Source of the DNA: Gammaproteobacteria bacterium
Lineage (GTDB): Bacteria; Pseudomonadota; Gammaproteobacteria; Pseudomonadales; Azotimanducaceae
DNA: 64,000 bases
Assembly: GCA_030425195.1 (NCBI GenBank)
Contig: JAUIAV010000020.1
Coordinates: 1-64,000, forward strand
Direction of reading: 5' to 3'
Below, in pieces: positions 50,839 through 61,028 of the stretch; the first letter of the stretch is position 1; every line of letters starts with the position of its first letter. The translations under genes and the position numbers were made by a program. The notes under the pieces were generated by a model. That model saw only the letters and a list, made by a program, of their open reading frames with translations. It had not been told where the DNA came from and did not search any database.

Positions 50839-51708
50839 GTGAACACCGAGACCATCAACGATCTCATTCACATCCTCGACCTCGAGGAGATTGAGAAGAA
50901 TCATTACCGCGCCACCAGCCCGGACGAAGGCTGGCAGCGCGTGTACGGCGGCCAGGTGATCGGTCAGGCCCTGGTGGCCGCGTCCCGCACGGTACCCGAG
51001 GACCGGCACGCCCACTCTCTGCACGGCTATTTTCTGCGCCCCGGCGACACCACCATTCCGATTCTCTACAAGGTGGACCGTATCCGCGATGGCCGGAGCT
51101 TCACCACCCGGCGGGTGGTGGCCGTGCAGCACGGCCGGGCCATCTTCAACATGTCCATCTCCTTCCAGGTGGCGGAGGACGGATTCGATCACCAGATGCC
51201 GCGACCGGAAGCGCCGGGCCCGGAAGATCTGCTCGACGAGCAGGCACTGCGCGCCGCCTGGGTGGACAGGCTGCCGCCGGAATATGCCGATTCCTTCAAC
51301 AGCATCCGGCCCATCGAGGTCCGCCCCATCGATCCGGTGAACATCTTCGAGCCGGAAAAGCGGGCGCCGCATCAGATGTGCTGGATGAAAGCGCGCAACC
51401 CGCTGCCGGACGATCCGCGCCTGCACCAGTGCGTGCTGGCGTACCTGTCGGACTGGTCGCTGCTGGACACCGCCATGCTGCCGCACGCGGTGAGCTTCAC
51501 CCAGAACAACATGCAGGTGGCGAGCCTGGATCACGCCATGTGGTTCCATCGCCCGTTCCGGGCGGACGAATGGCTGCTGTACGTTCAGGACAGCCCCTCG
51601 GCGAGCGGCGCCCGGGGCCTCAACCGGGGTCTGATCTACGACAGACAGGGCGTGCTGGTGGCCTCAGCGGCCCAGGAGGGGCTGATCCGGATTCACGACG
51701 GGGACTGA
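50839..51708 (+). CDS. tesB: Acyl-CoA thioesterase II (TesB)
   Basis: A 289-residue double hot-dog thioesterase that cleaves medium- and long-chain acyl-CoA. It shows the TesB pattern: GWQRVYGGQVIGQALVAASRTV, HSLHGYFLRPGDTTIPILYKV, and later DWSLLDTAMLPH and the active-site SLDHAMWFHRPFRADEWLLY with catalytic aspartate. Translation starts at a GTG (50839). It sits between two opposed groups of amidohydrolase genes, 63 bp after the second of them, and its link to those is unclear. Confidence 0.93.
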   Translation: MNTETINDLIHILDLEEIEKNHYRATSPDEGWQRVYGGQVIGQALVAASRTVPEDRHAHSLHGYFLRPGDTTIPILYKVDRIRDGRSFTTRRVVAVQHGRAIFNMSISFQVAEDGFDHQMPRPEAPGPEDLLDEQALRAAWVDRLPPEYADSFNSIRPIEVRPIDPVNIFEPEKRAPHQMCWMKARNPLPDDPRLHQCVLAYLSDWSLLDTAMLPHAVSFTQNNMQVASLDHAMWFHRPFRADEWLLYVQDSPSASGARGLNRGLIYDRQGVLVASAAQEGLIRIHDGD

Positions 51709-51745
51709 CCGCCGGCAGTCCTTCACCGCGGCCGAATGCTGCGGC

Positions 51746-53005
51746 CTACCGGTACCACCGATCCGGATCCGCAGGATCCCGGTAACGATCGAACAGACGC
51801 GTTTGCCGGCTGCTCATGTCCTGCCAGGCGCCGCCGATCATCACCGCTTCCGCCCACTCGGTGATCTCGAGCGGATCGCCGCTCCAGATCACCAGATCCG
51901 CCGGTGCGCCTTCAGCGAGCGTTCCGGTGCCGTCAGGCAGTCCCCAGACGCTGCCCGGCGCACGGGTTATCGCCGCCAGCGCCGCGTCCCAGGGCATGCC
52001 GTGCGCGACCGCATTGCCGGCCATCTGACGGATCTTCCGGACGTTGTTGGCATCGGAGGCTGTAAACGTCACCGTCACCCCGGCTTCGTGCAGCAGGGCC
52101 GCGTTGTCGTGCCGGGCGAGCAGACGGTCATAGGACGACGGCAGATTGGCGAGCACGTTCACCACCACCGGCACCTGCGCCTCCGCCAGCCGATCGGCCA
52201 CCTGCCAGGCTTCCGCACCGCCGATGACGATCAGATCGAGATCGAATTCCGCGGCCAGAGCGAGGGCTTCCAGGATGGCGCCCGCCCGGTCCACGGTCAC
52301 GGCCAGCGGCGCACCCGATCGTCGGAAGCGCTGCAACGCGGCCAGATCCTGATGACTGAAGTCTCCCGGACCCGGGCGGTACCGGTTCTGCCGGTAGGTT
52401 CCCGCCATCTGCAGACCCCGACGCATGCGCTGGATCACGGCGGCCCGGCTGCCGCCGGTGAAGACGGCGCTGCCTGCACCGATCGAGGCAAAGAGGGCAA
52501 CTTCCGGCTCAACCAGCAGCGGGTCCCCACCCAGTCTGACGACGGCGCCCCAGCCGGCAAACGGATCGTTGCCGGGCGTCGGGGCGGTCACCGCAGCGGT
52601 CACACCATCCCGCCGGTTCACGGCCAGCGCCACTGCTGCCGGATTCAGCGCATGACGGACGTCGAATGCGGCACCCGACGGATATTCGGTCACCAGGGAA
52701 TCGACGGTGGTGAGCTCACCGCCGATTTCCACCAGCGCGAGACTGGAATCCGATTCGATGAGTCCAGGCGTGACCACCTTGCCGGCTGCCTCAACGACGG
52801 CATATCCGTCCGGCACCGGCTCACCCGTGAGGACGGATTCGATCCTGCCGTCGCGGACCAGCACCGTCGCATCCTCCAGGGTGCCGGCTGCCGCCAGGGT
52901 GTGCACCCGGGCACCGGTGATGGCGATGCCGGGCTCGCTGCCAACAGCGGATGCCGGGCTCTGCAGAAGCGCGATCAGGAGTATGGCCGAGGCGGCGAGT
53001 TTCAT
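51746..53005 (-). CDS. Exported amidohydrolase paralogue lacking the HxH metal motif
   Basis: A 419-residue protein with a signal peptide (AASAILLIALLQSPASA). The fold signatures are there (VVTPGLIE at the usual position, and GTLAEGAPADLVIWSGDPLEI at the end). The HxH is replaced by ESDSSLA, and the other histidine ligands are also missing: LAVTVDRAGAIL and LIVIGGAEAW stand where VHxH and HGxE-type segments lie. It is predicted to be catalytically dead as a metallohydrolase. It is the last gene of a three-gene - strand operon, and its start overlaps the stop of an active paralogue (ATGA), mirroring the pair on the other strand. Confidence 0.8.
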   Translation of the reverse strand: MKLAASAILLIALLQSPASAVGSEPGIAITGARVHTLAAAGTLEDATVLVRDGRIESVLTGEPVPDGYAVVEAAGKVVTPGLIESDSSLALVEIGGELTTVDSLVTEYPSGAAFDVRHALNPAAVALAVNRRDGVTAAVTAPTPGNDPFAGWGAVVRLGGDPLLVEPEVALFASIGAGSAVFTGGSRAAVIQRMRRGLQMAGTYRQNRYRPGPGDFSHQDLAALQRFRRSGAPLAVTVDRAGAILEALALAAEFDLDLIVIGGAEAWQVADRLAEAQVPVVVNVLANLPSSYDRLLARHDNAALLHEAGVTVTFTASDANNVRKIRQMAGNAVAHGMPWDAALAAITRAPGSVWGLPDGTGTLAEGAPADLVIWSGDPLEITEWAEAVMIGGAWQDMSSRQTRLFDRYRDPADPDRWYR

Positions 53006-54390
53006 TCACCACCTCCGTTCACCGTCTGTTCCAGCTCGAAGTCGGTCACCGGACGGACGCCTGCCGGACGGTCGTAGTACGGATGGCCATCGATGAGCAC
53101 CAGATCCGCACGGCTGTAGACGCTGAACGGATTCCCGCTCCAGAGCACCAGGTCGGCCGCCTTGCCCACCTCGATGGATCCGGTTTCCGCATCGATCTCC
53201 AGCGCCCGGGCGGCATTCAGCGTAATCCAGGCGATGGCCCGGGCTTCATCCACCGCCATGCCCTGACGCCTTGCGGCAGCCATGGCTTTCGCCGCCTCCT
53301 GATTCAGATGCTGAATGCCGGTGGCGGAGTCCGAGTGAACGATGGCGCAGGCCCCCGCCTCATCCACCAGGGCCACGTTCTCCGTGATCCCGTCGAAGGC
53401 TTCGAGCTTGAAGCCCCACCAGTCCGCCCACATGGCGGAGCAGATGCCTTCCGCTGCCAGCCGGTCGGCGATCTTGTAGGACTCGACGGCATGGTGGAAC
53501 GCCTTGATCTCATAGCCGAACTCGGACGCCACATCGATCATCCAGGCCATCTCGTCCGCCCGGTAGCAGTGGTTGTGCACGAGGATTTCGCCTTTCAGCA
53601 CGCCGACGAGCGTCTCGACGCCGAGATCCCGCTCTGGCGGCACGTCCGGCGCCTCAGCCGAACCGTCGTCTGTGTCCGCGGACGCGTTTACCGCCCGTGC
53701 CGCCTCCTTCTCGAGAGCATGCTGCGCCTTCGCCCAGGCCGCACGGAATCCGGCGATGTTGCCCATCCGGGTCGCCGGCGGCTGGTTGCGGCTGCCGTAT
53801 GCCCGCTTCGGATTCTCACCGCAGGCCATCTTCAGCGACTGCTTGGCACCCGGGAACTTCATCTCCTGCACCGTCCGGGCGGGAATGTTTTTCAGCGTCA
53901 CGCCCCGGCCGCCGAACAGGTTACCGCTGCCGGGCAGGATCTGGAGCGTGGTCACGCCTCCGGCCAGCGCCAGTGGAAACTGCGGATCCTGAGGCCAGAC
54001 CGAATGCTCTGCCCAGACATGGGCCGCATTCGGGCCCGTCATCTCGTTACCGTCCTGAGTGGAGGCGATGGCGGGCGACGGGTAATTACCGAGATGGGAA
54101 TGGACGTCGATGATGCCCGGCGTCAGCCAGCGACCTTCCCCGTCCACCACCCGCGCCTGTTCCGCCGCCAGGCTCTGTCCGACCGCCGTGATCCGGCCGT
54201 CGGCCAGACGCACGTCCGCGCCATCGAGCCTGGCTCCGGTGCCGGTCAGCACGGTAGCGCCGCGGATCAGCAGCGGTTCCGTGGCGCGAGGCTCGTAGGT
54301 GGACTCGTAGGGCGCCCGGGCATGAAGGGGGCCAGCTGCGGCCAGCAACAGCAGGGCCAGACCGCCGCCGGACAGGGTGCCTGGTCTCAT
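53002..54390 (-). CDS. Exported amidohydrolase, metal site intact
   Basis: A 462-residue periplasmic metallohydrolase with signal peptide [19 protein letters not shown]. The metal ligands are complete: [41 protein letters not shown] and the aspartate in [11 protein letters not shown] proline/asparagine-rich region [23 protein letters not shown] is shared with related exported amidohydrolases of gammaproteobacteria. It is coupled by ATGA overlaps to the upstream prolidase-like gene and to the downstream metal-site-lacking paralogue. The substrate is not known. Confidence 0.87.
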   Translation of the reverse strand: MRPGTLSGGGLALLLLAAAGPLHARAPYESTYEPRATEPLLIRGATVLTGTGARLDGADVRLADGRITAVGQSLAAEQARVVDGEGRWLTPGIIDVHSHLGNYPSPAIASTQDGNEMTGPNAAHVWAEHSVWPQDPQFPLALAGGVTTLQILPGSGNLFGGRGVTLKNIPARTVQEMKFPGAKQSLKMACGENPKRAYGSRNQPPATRMGNIAGFRAAWAKAQHALEKEAARAVNASADTDDGSAEAPDVPPERDLGVETLVGVLKGEILVHNHCYRADEMAWMIDVASEFGYEIKAFHHAVESYKIADRLAAEGICSAMWADWWGFKLEAFDGITENVALVDEAGACAIVHSDSATGIQHLNQEAAKAMAAARRQGMAVDEARAIAWITLNAARALEIDAETGSIEVGKAADLVLWSGNPFSVYSRADLVLIDGHPYYDRPAGVRPVTDFELEQTVNGGGE

Positions 54391-55727
54391 GGACCCTCTC
54401 CCTTGAAGACCCGACCGCCCTTCATGACGAAGTGCACGCGCCCGAACTCGGCCGGGTCCGTCAGGGGGTCACCCGGGACGGCAATGATGTCGGCAAGCTT
54501 GCCGGGGCCGATGCTGCCGAGATCCTCGGTCTGGCCGAGCAGATCCGCCGCACTCACGGTCGCGCTGACGATGGCCTTCATGGGCGGCATCCCCGCCTCG
54601 ATCATGTAACCGAACTCCTTCCAGTTGTCGCCGTGCGGAGAGACGCCGGTGTCGGTGCCGAAGGCGATGGGCACACCCATCTCGTAGGCCCGGGCAAAGG
54701 TATCCTGTATGAGCGGGCCGATGGCGGCCGCCTTTGGTCTGACCAGCTCGGAGAAATAACCGGGGATTTCCGCCTTTCCGGCCACGAACTTACCCGCGAT
54801 GATAGTCGGTACGTAGTAGGTGCCCTGTTTCCGCATGAGCTTCATCACCTCTTCGCTCATGAAGGTACCGTGCTCGATGGAATCCACGCCGCCCAGCACC
54901 GCCCGGCGCATGCCCTCGGTGCCGTGCGCGTGGGCCGCCACCTTGAAGCCGTAATCCCGGGCCGCGGCGACGATGGCGGCCACTTCCTCCACGGTGAATT
55001 GCGGATTCTGCCCGGAGCTCGCCTGACTGAGCACGCCGCCCGTGGCCGTGATCTTGATCAGGTCCGAGCCCTCCTTGTACCGGGTCCGGACCCCTTTGTA
55101 GGCGTCCGCCTCGCCGTTGACCACACCTTCCGCCGGCCCCGGATCCCAGCTGAGCGCCTGATTGCGGCCATTGCTCGGATCACCGTGGCCGCCCGTGCTG
55201 GCGAGGGCCTTGCCGGCCGTGAATATGCGCGGTCCCACCACCCAGCCCTGGGCGATGGCGTCCCGCAGGGACTGTGCAATACCCGCGTTGGTGCCCAGAT
55301 CCCGGACCGTGGTGAACCCGGCCATGAGTGTCCGCTCGGCGTACACGACCGACCGGTACGCGTGATCCACTGGATCTTTCGTGAAGGCTTCCACCTGTCT
55401 GCGCGGGCTCTGCTCACTGGCAATGTGGACGTGCATGTCGAGCCAGCCCGGCATCACGGTGGCACTCGACAGATCGATGATCTCCGCCCCTTCCGGCCGG
55501 AGATACCCGGACTCCACCGACAGGATCCGGTCATCCTCTATGCGGATGGACTGCGCCTTAAGCACGCGCTCGCCTTGTACATCGATCAGGCGTCCGGCAT
55601 GAATGATGGTTTCCGCCGATACGGAGCCGGCGGACAGCATCAGCAGGGCCAGTCCCAGCCGCCGGACCCATGGGGTTATCCTCTGGTTTGAAACCAAATC
55701 TGCATCTCCTCCTGTGGTCCCGGGCAT
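54387..55727 (-). CDS. Exported Xaa-Pro dipeptidase-like amidohydrolase
   Basis: A 446-residue periplasmic member of the prolidase/imidazolonepropionase-like group. It has a signal peptide ([15 protein letters not shown]), HxH in [14 protein letters not shown], the carboxylated lysine in [14 protein letters not shown], histidines in [15 protein letters not shown] and DSIEHGTFM, and the aspartate in [13 protein letters not shown]. This set is typical of Sgx9260/Xaa-Arg or Xaa-Pro dipeptidases. The ORF starts at an ATG (55727). A TTG at 55697, which has AGGAGG ten bases upstream and starts directly before the signal peptide, is a strong alternative. It is the first gene of a three-gene amidohydrolase operon. 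Confidence 0.87.
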   Translation of the reverse strand: MPGTTGGDADLVSNQRITPWVRRLGLALLMLSAGSVSAETIIHAGRLIDVQGERVLKAQSIRIEDDRILSVESGYLRPEGAEIIDLSSATVMPGWLDMHVHIASEQSPRRQVEAFTKDPVDHAYRSVVYAERTLMAGFTTVRDLGTNAGIAQSLRDAIAQGWVVGPRIFTAGKALASTGGHGDPSNGRNQALSWDPGPAEGVVNGEADAYKGVRTRYKEGSDLIKITATGGVLSQASSGQNPQFTVEEVAAIVAAARDYGFKVAAHAHGTEGMRRAVLGGVDSIEHGTFMSEEVMKLMRKQGTYYVPTIIAGKFVAGKAEIPGYFSELVRPKAAAIGPLIQDTFARAYEMGVPIAFGTDTGVSPHGDNWKEFGYMIEAGMPPMKAIVSATVSAADLLGQTEDLGSIGPGKLADIIAVPGDPLTDPAEFGRVHFVMKGGRVFKGEGP

Positions 55728-55888
55728 TGTGACCCGGTTCAGCGCACGGGAGAAACCCCTGCCCGGAGATCGCCGGCAGACGCCCGCCTGGCCCCCTGAC
55801 CCTGGCTGGATATCATGGTGCAGTGCAGCGATAATGAGTCGTTTACGCCCGCATTCGGGCGATCATCGGGCAAATTGGGGGACGTTTC

Positions 55889-56851
55889 TTGGCAGAGCCA
55901 TCAGCTAACGCTGCAAACATCGAGAAGATCGTCGAATCCGTCGACTCCCTGAAGGCGGATTTCGAGGATCACCGTTACATCTGCAGCGATCAGATCGCCA
56001 CGGCCGTCTATCTGGCCTACCACCTCAGGAAACCCATCCTCATCGAGGGCCCGCCCGGGGTCGGCAAAACCGAGCTGGCCAAAACCACCGCCGAGATGTT
56101 CGAGCTGCCGCTGATCCGCCTCCAGTGCTACGAGGGTCTGGACGAAGCCAAGGCCATCTACGAGTGGAAGTACGGCAAGCAGCTGCTCTACACGCAGGTG
56201 CTGAAGGAAACCCTGGACGAAGTGCTGCAGGGGGCCAAGGGTTTCGCCGAATCGGTGAACCGTCTGCATGAATTCGGCGACATCTTCTTCTCGGAGGAAT
56301 TCCTCGAACCCCGGCCGCTCATGAAGGCGCTGAAGGAAGAGAACGGCTGCGTGCTCCTCATCGACGAGGTGGACAAGTCCGATCACGAGTTCGAGAGCCT
56401 GCTGCTGGAGATGCTCTCCGACTTCCAGGTTTCCATCCCTGAAATCGGCACCGTGAAAGCCGCCGCGGAACCGCCCATGGTGTTCCTGACCAGCAACAAC
56501 ACCCGGGAGATCTCGGACGCGCTCAAGCGCCGTTGCCTGCATCTGTACATCCCGTTCCCGGATACGGACCTGGAACAGCGGATCATCCATGCCCGGGTGC
56601 CGGAGATTCCGCCCGCCCTGCAGAAGCAGCTGGTGACCTTCATCCAGCAGCTGAGAGACATGGACCTCAAGAAGGTGCCCGCCATCTCGGAGACCATCGA
56701 CTGGGCCAGAACCCTGGTTCTGCTGCATACGGAATCGCTGGATCCGCAGCTCGTGCGTGACACTCTGAACGTGATCCTGAAGTTCCAGGAAGACATCGAG
56801 AACGTGGACGCCGAGATCACCACCCTCACCAGCAACGCGCTGAAGAAGTAG
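55889..56851 (+). CDS. MoxR-family AAA+ ATPase
   Basis: A 320-residue AAA+ chaperone. Walker A is GPPGVGKTELAK, Walker B LLIDEVDKSD, sensor 1 FLTSNNTREISDALKRRC with the arginine finger. The ATPase domain of this kind remodels or activates partner complexes together with a VWA-domain protein, and here that partner is encoded 22 bp downstream. Translation starts at a TTG (55889) behind a GGGGGACG. It is divergent from the amidohydrolase operon. Its nearest relatives are those paired with CoxE-like proteins of molybdenum hydroxylases, but no such hydroxylase is in the window. Confidence 0.9.
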   Translation: MAEPSANAANIEKIVESVDSLKADFEDHRYICSDQIATAVYLAYHLRKPILIEGPPGVGKTELAKTTAEMFELPLIRLQCYEGLDEAKAIYEWKYGKQLLYTQVLKETLDEVLQGAKGFAESVNRLHEFGDIFFSEEFLEPRPLMKALKEENGCVLLIDEVDKSDHEFESLLLEMLSDFQVSIPEIGTVKAAAEPPMVFLTSNNTREISDALKRRCLHLYIPFPDTDLEQRIIHARVPEIPPALQKQLVTFIQQLRDMDLKKVPAISETIDWARTLVLLHTESLDPQLVRDTLNVILKFQEDIENVDAEITTLTSNALKK

Positions 56852-56873
56852 CGCGGCGTCCTGCGCAACCATC

Positions 56874-58370
56874 GTGGATCGCACGCTCACCAATTTCATC
56901 CGCGCGCTGCGCAATTCGGAGGTGCGGATCTCCACCGCGGAAACGCTGGATGCGTTCAACGCGGTGGAGCTGGTGGGGTATGAGGACAAGGAGTTCCTGA
57001 GACGCACCCTTTCCCTCGTGCTGCCCAAGACGGCGGACGAGAAGGAGACCTTCGAGAACTGCTTCGACCAGTTCTTTTCTTTCGAGGACGTGCGCGGTGA
57101 ACGTCACGAAGGCGGCGACGGCGCCGAGGCTGGTGATGCGGAAGGAGAAGAGTCCGGCGGCGACGGAGAAGGCGGCGGCGCCGGCGGCGAATCCCAACCC
57201 GGCCAGAAAGCATCCGGCGGCAAGGGCAAAGCAAAGAAAAAGAAGAAAAACTCACTGATCGAGGAAGAAGAGGAAGAGGACCTCGGCCCGGGTGCCATGT
57301 CCGAACCCGGCTCCGAGCTCGGCCAGCTGCTGATGAACAACTCCAAGGTGGAGCTTTCCGTGGCCATGGCCGCCGCCGGCGAGGCGGTGGATCTGCGCAG
57401 CATTCAGGTCTTCACCCAGAAAGGTCTCTACACCCGGAAGATCATGGAGGAGATGGGGCTCGGCCAGCTCAACCGGGAAATCGGCGACCTCAAGGCGGCC
57501 CGATCCATCCCGGAACGGCGTCTGGGTCAGGAGCTCAAGCGGCGGCGGGACTGGCTTCGCGAGCAGGTCCGGGACTATGTGGAGAAGCAGTTTCTGCTCC
57601 ATGCGGACGCCGAGGGTAAGCGGCTCCGGGAGGATCTGCTCAAACGGGTGAAGCTCTCCAACGTGGAGCACCGCAGCTTCCGGCTGATCCAGGAAATCGT
57701 CTTCAAGATGGCCAAGAAGCTGGCGGCCCTGCACTCACGGCGCAAGAAGGTGTTCAAACGGGGTGCGCTGAACGTGCCGCGCACCCTCCGGCACAACATG
57801 AGCTACGACGGAGCCATCTTCGACCTGCACTGGAAGTCCGTGAAGGTGGACCGGCCCAAGGTCTTCGCCATCTGCGACGTCTCCGGCTCGGTGGCCAACT
57901 ACGCCCGGTTCATGCTCATGTTTCTCTACAGCCTCGAAGAGGTGATGCCCAAGGTGCGTTCGTTCGCCTTCTCGTCCGATCTCGCCGAGGTGACGGAACT
58001 CTTCGAGCGGAACAAGATCGAAGACGCCATCGCCAAGACCCTGCGCGACTACAGCGGCGGTTCCACCGACTACGGCCAGGCTCTGACCGACTTCAAGAAG
58101 CTCTGTCTCGACGACGTGGACAATCGCACCACGATCATCATTCTCGGCGACGCCCGCAACAACTACGGCGACCCGAAAACCGAGATCATGAAGGAACTCT
58201 ACGACCGCTGTAAGCGTCTGATCTGGCTGAATCCGGAGCCGCGCAATTCCTGGAACGTGGGGGACGCGGAAATGAAAAAGTACGCCGCGTACTGCCATCA
58301 GGCGGATGAATGCAATTCCCTCATGCACCTCGAACGCGTCGTCGGGAATCTGCTGAGATCCGTTTCGTGA
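56874..58370 (+). CDS. CoxE-like VWA-domain protein
   Basis: A 498-residue protein with an N-terminal helical region (TNFIRALRNSEVRISTAETLDAF). A highly charged low-complexity linker follows (about residues 80-145: glycine/glutamate-rich, then KKKKK and EEEEEED). The C-terminal VWA-type domain contains VFAICDVSGSVANYARFMLMFLYSLEEV and DYSGGSTDYGQAL, with the DxSxS metal-binding form. MoxR/CoxE pairs mature metalloenzymes or membrane complexes. It starts at a GTG (56874), is co-transcribed with the MoxR gene, and is followed after 13 bp by a peptide-transporter operon. Confidence 0.88.
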   Translation: MDRTLTNFIRALRNSEVRISTAETLDAFNAVELVGYEDKEFLRRTLSLVLPKTADEKETFENCFDQFFSFEDVRGERHEGGDGAEAGDAEGEESGGDGEGGGAGGESQPGQKASGGKGKAKKKKKNSLIEEEEEEDLGPGAMSEPGSELGQLLMNNSKVELSVAMAAAGEAVDLRSIQVFTQKGLYTRKIMEEMGLGQLNREIGDLKAARSIPERRLGQELKRRRDWLREQVRDYVEKQFLLHADAEGKRLREDLLKRVKLSNVEHRSFRLIQEIVFKMAKKLAALHSRRKKVFKRGALNVPRTLRHNMSYDGAIFDLHWKSVKVDRPKVFAICDVSGSVANYARFMLMFLYSLEEVMPKVRSFAFSSDLAEVTELFERNKIEDAIAKTLRDYSGGSTDYGQALTDFKKLCLDDVDNRTTIIILGDARNNYGDPKTEIMKELYDRCKRLIWLNPEPRNSWNVGDAEMKKYAAYCHQADECNSLMHLERVVGNLLRSVS

Positions 58371-58383
58371 ATCCAAGGACGCC

Positions 58384-60075
58384 ATGAGCGACGCCATCAC
58401 CTCGGAAGATTCCCTGACCCGCGCTGCCGGCAGGCAGCTTCTGACCTTCGCCTTTTTCGCCATAGCCGGTATCGCCCTGCTCATGGTGGGTCTGGCCTGG
58501 GCATCCTCGTTGACCGGTGCCGCCTCCGGCGGCAACAACGCCGTCGACCCGGAAACCGGCACCCTCACCGTGTTCCTCCGCGAGGAACCGCCTCAGCTGA
58601 ACAGCTCCCTGTCCACGGACCAGGTGAGCGGCAGCGTGCTCGGTCATGTGATCGAAGGTCTTCTGCGCTACGACGAGCACAACCGCCTGGTAACAGCCGT
58701 GGCCGAACGCTGGGAAATCCGGGAGCACGGCGCCACGTTCTGGCTGCGGCAGGACGCGCTCTGGTCCGATGGCGAACCGGTGACCGCTCATGACTTCGTG
58801 TTCGCCTGGAAGACGGGGCTGGATCCCGCCAACGCATCCGAGTACGCGTTCATCCTCTATGCCATCAAGAATGGAGAAGCCATCAACCGGGGCGAGCTGC
58901 CCACCTCGACCATCGGTGCCAGGGCCATCGACGACCACACCCTGGAGGTGGATTTCGAACGCCCGCTGGCCTATTTCGACAAGCTCGTCGCTTTCTCCAC
59001 CTATGCTCCCCTGCGGGAAGACTTCTATCTGGCCACCAGCGGCGCTTACGGTGCCGATGCGGACAAGATCCTCTACAACGGCCCCTTCGTGATCGAGTCC
59101 TGGGTGCATGGCGCTTCCCTGCGCATGCGGAAAAACCCCCTCTACTGGGACAGGGAACGGGCAAAAGTGGAGGTGATCGATTTCGCCTACATCACCTCGG
59201 ATGCCAACGCGACGCTGAACCTGTTCAAGGATGACAAGATCGCCTACGCCACCCTCCAGGCGGAGAACCTGAACAACGCCATGGAGCAGCGCTGGCACAT
59301 CGACCGGTTCATGGACGGTTCCGTTTTCTACATCGAGTTCAACCACCGGGAAGGACGCCTCACCGCCAACCACCATCTGCGGAAAGCCATGCAGCTGGCG
59401 ACCGACTCGGCCGAGCTGGTCTACAAGGTCACCAAGCTGCCCGGCTACCTGCCCGGCGAATCGCTGTTCCCTGTCTGGCTGCAGGGGGTGGACGGGTATC
59501 TGCGGGAGGAGTATCCCGCCAACTATCCGGCCATGGATCTGGAGCAGGCACGCTGGCACCTCGAGCAGGCCAAGGCCGAGCTCGGCATCGACGAGTTTCC
59601 ACCCCTGGTGCTTCTGACCGGTGACAACCCCATCTCCAACATCCAGGCCGAGTACTATCAGCAGGTGTTCCGGAAAAACCTGGGGCTGGATCTGAAGATC
59701 GACAAGCAGATCTTCAAACAGCGGCTGGCCAAGATGCTCTCCGGCGATTTCGATCTGGTGCTCGCAGGCTGGGGTCCGGACTACGACGATCCGCTCACCT
59801 TCGGTGACCTCTTCGCTTCCTGGAATCTGAACAACCGGGGCCAGTACCGGAATCCGGAGCTCGACAAGTGGGTGCGGGTCGCGCAGAACGAACAGGACAC
59901 GAAGGCCCGGATGGACGCCTTCGGCGAGATCCAGCGGATCATCATCGATGACGCCGTCATCCTGCCCGGCTACGAACGCGGGGTCACCTACGTGACCCAT
60001 CCGCAGATGAAAGGCATGGTCCGCCGCGCCGTGGGCCCGGATCCGGACTTCACGAACGCCTGGATCGAGGGATAG
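58384..60075 (+). CDS. Peptide ABC transporter substrate-binding protein (OppA-like), membrane-anchored
   Basis: A 563-residue cluster C binding protein. It has the SBP_bac_5 pattern: VFLREEPPQLNSSLSTDQVSGSVLGHVIEGLLRYDEHN, WSDGEPVTAHDFVFAWK, LYNGPFVIESWVHGASLRMRKNPLYWD and DLVLAGWGPDYDDPLTF. The N-terminus carries one hydrophobic segment (about 18-42, LLTFAFFAIAGIALLMVGLAWA) without a lipobox cysteine, so it is probably tethered by an uncleaved helix or released by signal peptidase I. It is the first gene of an ABC operon, and binds oligopeptides by family. Confidence 0.88.
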   Translation: MSDAITSEDSLTRAAGRQLLTFAFFAIAGIALLMVGLAWASSLTGAASGGNNAVDPETGTLTVFLREEPPQLNSSLSTDQVSGSVLGHVIEGLLRYDEHNRLVTAVAERWEIREHGATFWLRQDALWSDGEPVTAHDFVFAWKTGLDPANASEYAFILYAIKNGEAINRGELPTSTIGARAIDDHTLEVDFERPLAYFDKLVAFSTYAPLREDFYLATSGAYGADADKILYNGPFVIESWVHGASLRMRKNPLYWDRERAKVEVIDFAYITSDANATLNLFKDDKIAYATLQAENLNNAMEQRWHIDRFMDGSVFYIEFNHREGRLTANHHLRKAMQLATDSAELVYKVTKLPGYLPGESLFPVWLQGVDGYLREEYPANYPAMDLEQARWHLEQAKAELGIDEFPPLVLLTGDNPISNIQAEYYQQVFRKNLGLDLKIDKQIFKQRLAKMLSGDFDLVLAGWGPDYDDPLTFGDLFASWNLNNRGQYRNPELDKWVRVAQNEQDTKARMDAFGEIQRIIIDDAVILPGYERGVTYVTHPQMKGMVRRAVGPDPDFTNAWIEG

Positions 60076-60091
60076 GGACAGAGCACCGGTC

Positions 60092-61024
60092 ATGTGGCGC
60101 TACACGCTGAAACGGCTCATCCAGGGGATCATCACCATCTGGTTCATCGCCACCGCCACCTTCTTCGCCATGCACAACGTGCCCGGCGACCCGCTGATCA
60201 ACGATCGCAGCGTCACCGAGGACATCCGCGCCAATCTGGAAGCGAAGTACGGCCTGAACAGGCCCACTCACGAGCAGTACCTCATCTACATGGGCAACAT
60301 TCTGCGCGGTGATTTCGGCATCTCCTTCACGCAGAAAAACCGGATGGTGAACGACATCATCCGGGAGCATTTCCCGGTCTCCGCCATCCTGGGCATTCTC
60401 GCCGTGGTCTTCGCCGGTCTGGGCGGCGTGCTCTGGGGCGCTCTCACCGCCCTCTACCGCAACCGGTTGCCGGACGTGATCATCATGTTCCTGGTGATTC
60501 TCGGCATCTCCGTGCCGAGCTTCGTCGTGGCCGCCATTGCTCAGCTGACGCTGGTGAACCTCAACGATCTGTTCGGCTTTTCCGTGCTGCCCGTGGCCGG
60601 CTGGGGCACCCTGTGGCACATGCTGGTGCCATCCATGGTGCTCGGCCTCGGCACCATGGCCTATCTCACCCGGCTCATGCGCTCGTCCATGCTCGAGATC
60701 GTCAACTCGGACTTCATCCGCACCGCCAAGGCCAAAGGTCTGCCACCGACCCGGATCTTCACCACCCATCAGCTCCGCAATGCCATCCTCCCGGTGATCA
60801 CGGTGCTCGGGCCTTCCATCGCCGCCATCACCACCGGCGGTTTCGTGGTGGAGCTGGTGTTCGCCATCCCCGGGCTCGGCCGGTACTTCGTGCAGGCCGT
60901 GCAGCAGCTGGACTACACCGTGATCATGGGCACCACCGTCTTCTACGGTGCGTTTCTGGTGTTCATGGTGATCGTGGTCGACCTGCTCTACGGCTGGATC
61001 GATCCCCGGGTGCGGCTGGAGTAG
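60092..61024 (+). CDS. Peptide ABC transporter permease (OppB/DppB-like)
   Basis: A 310-residue inner-membrane permease with six predicted helices. It has the usual N-terminal MWRYTLKRLIQGIITIWFIATATFFAMHNVPGDPL, a periplasmic loop with KYGLNRPTHEQYLIYMGNILRGDFGISF, and the cytoplasmic EAA loop MLEIVNSDFIRTAKAKGLPPTRIFTTHQLRNAILPVIT that contacts the ATPase. The end GWIDPRVRLE is standard. It lies 16 bp after the binding-protein gene and 4 bp before the OppC-like gene. Confidence 0.92.
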   Translation: MWRYTLKRLIQGIITIWFIATATFFAMHNVPGDPLINDRSVTEDIRANLEAKYGLNRPTHEQYLIYMGNILRGDFGISFTQKNRMVNDIIREHFPVSAILGILAVVFAGLGGVLWGALTALYRNRLPDVIIMFLVILGISVPSFVVAAIAQLTLVNLNDLFGFSVLPVAGWGTLWHMLVPSMVLGLGTMAYLTRLMRSSMLEIVNSDFIRTAKAKGLPPTRIFTTHQLRNAILPVITVLGPSIAAITTGGFVVELVFAIPGLGRYFVQAVQQLDYTVIMGTTVFYGAFLVFMVIVVDLLYGWIDPRVRLE

Positions 61025-61028
61025 CGCC

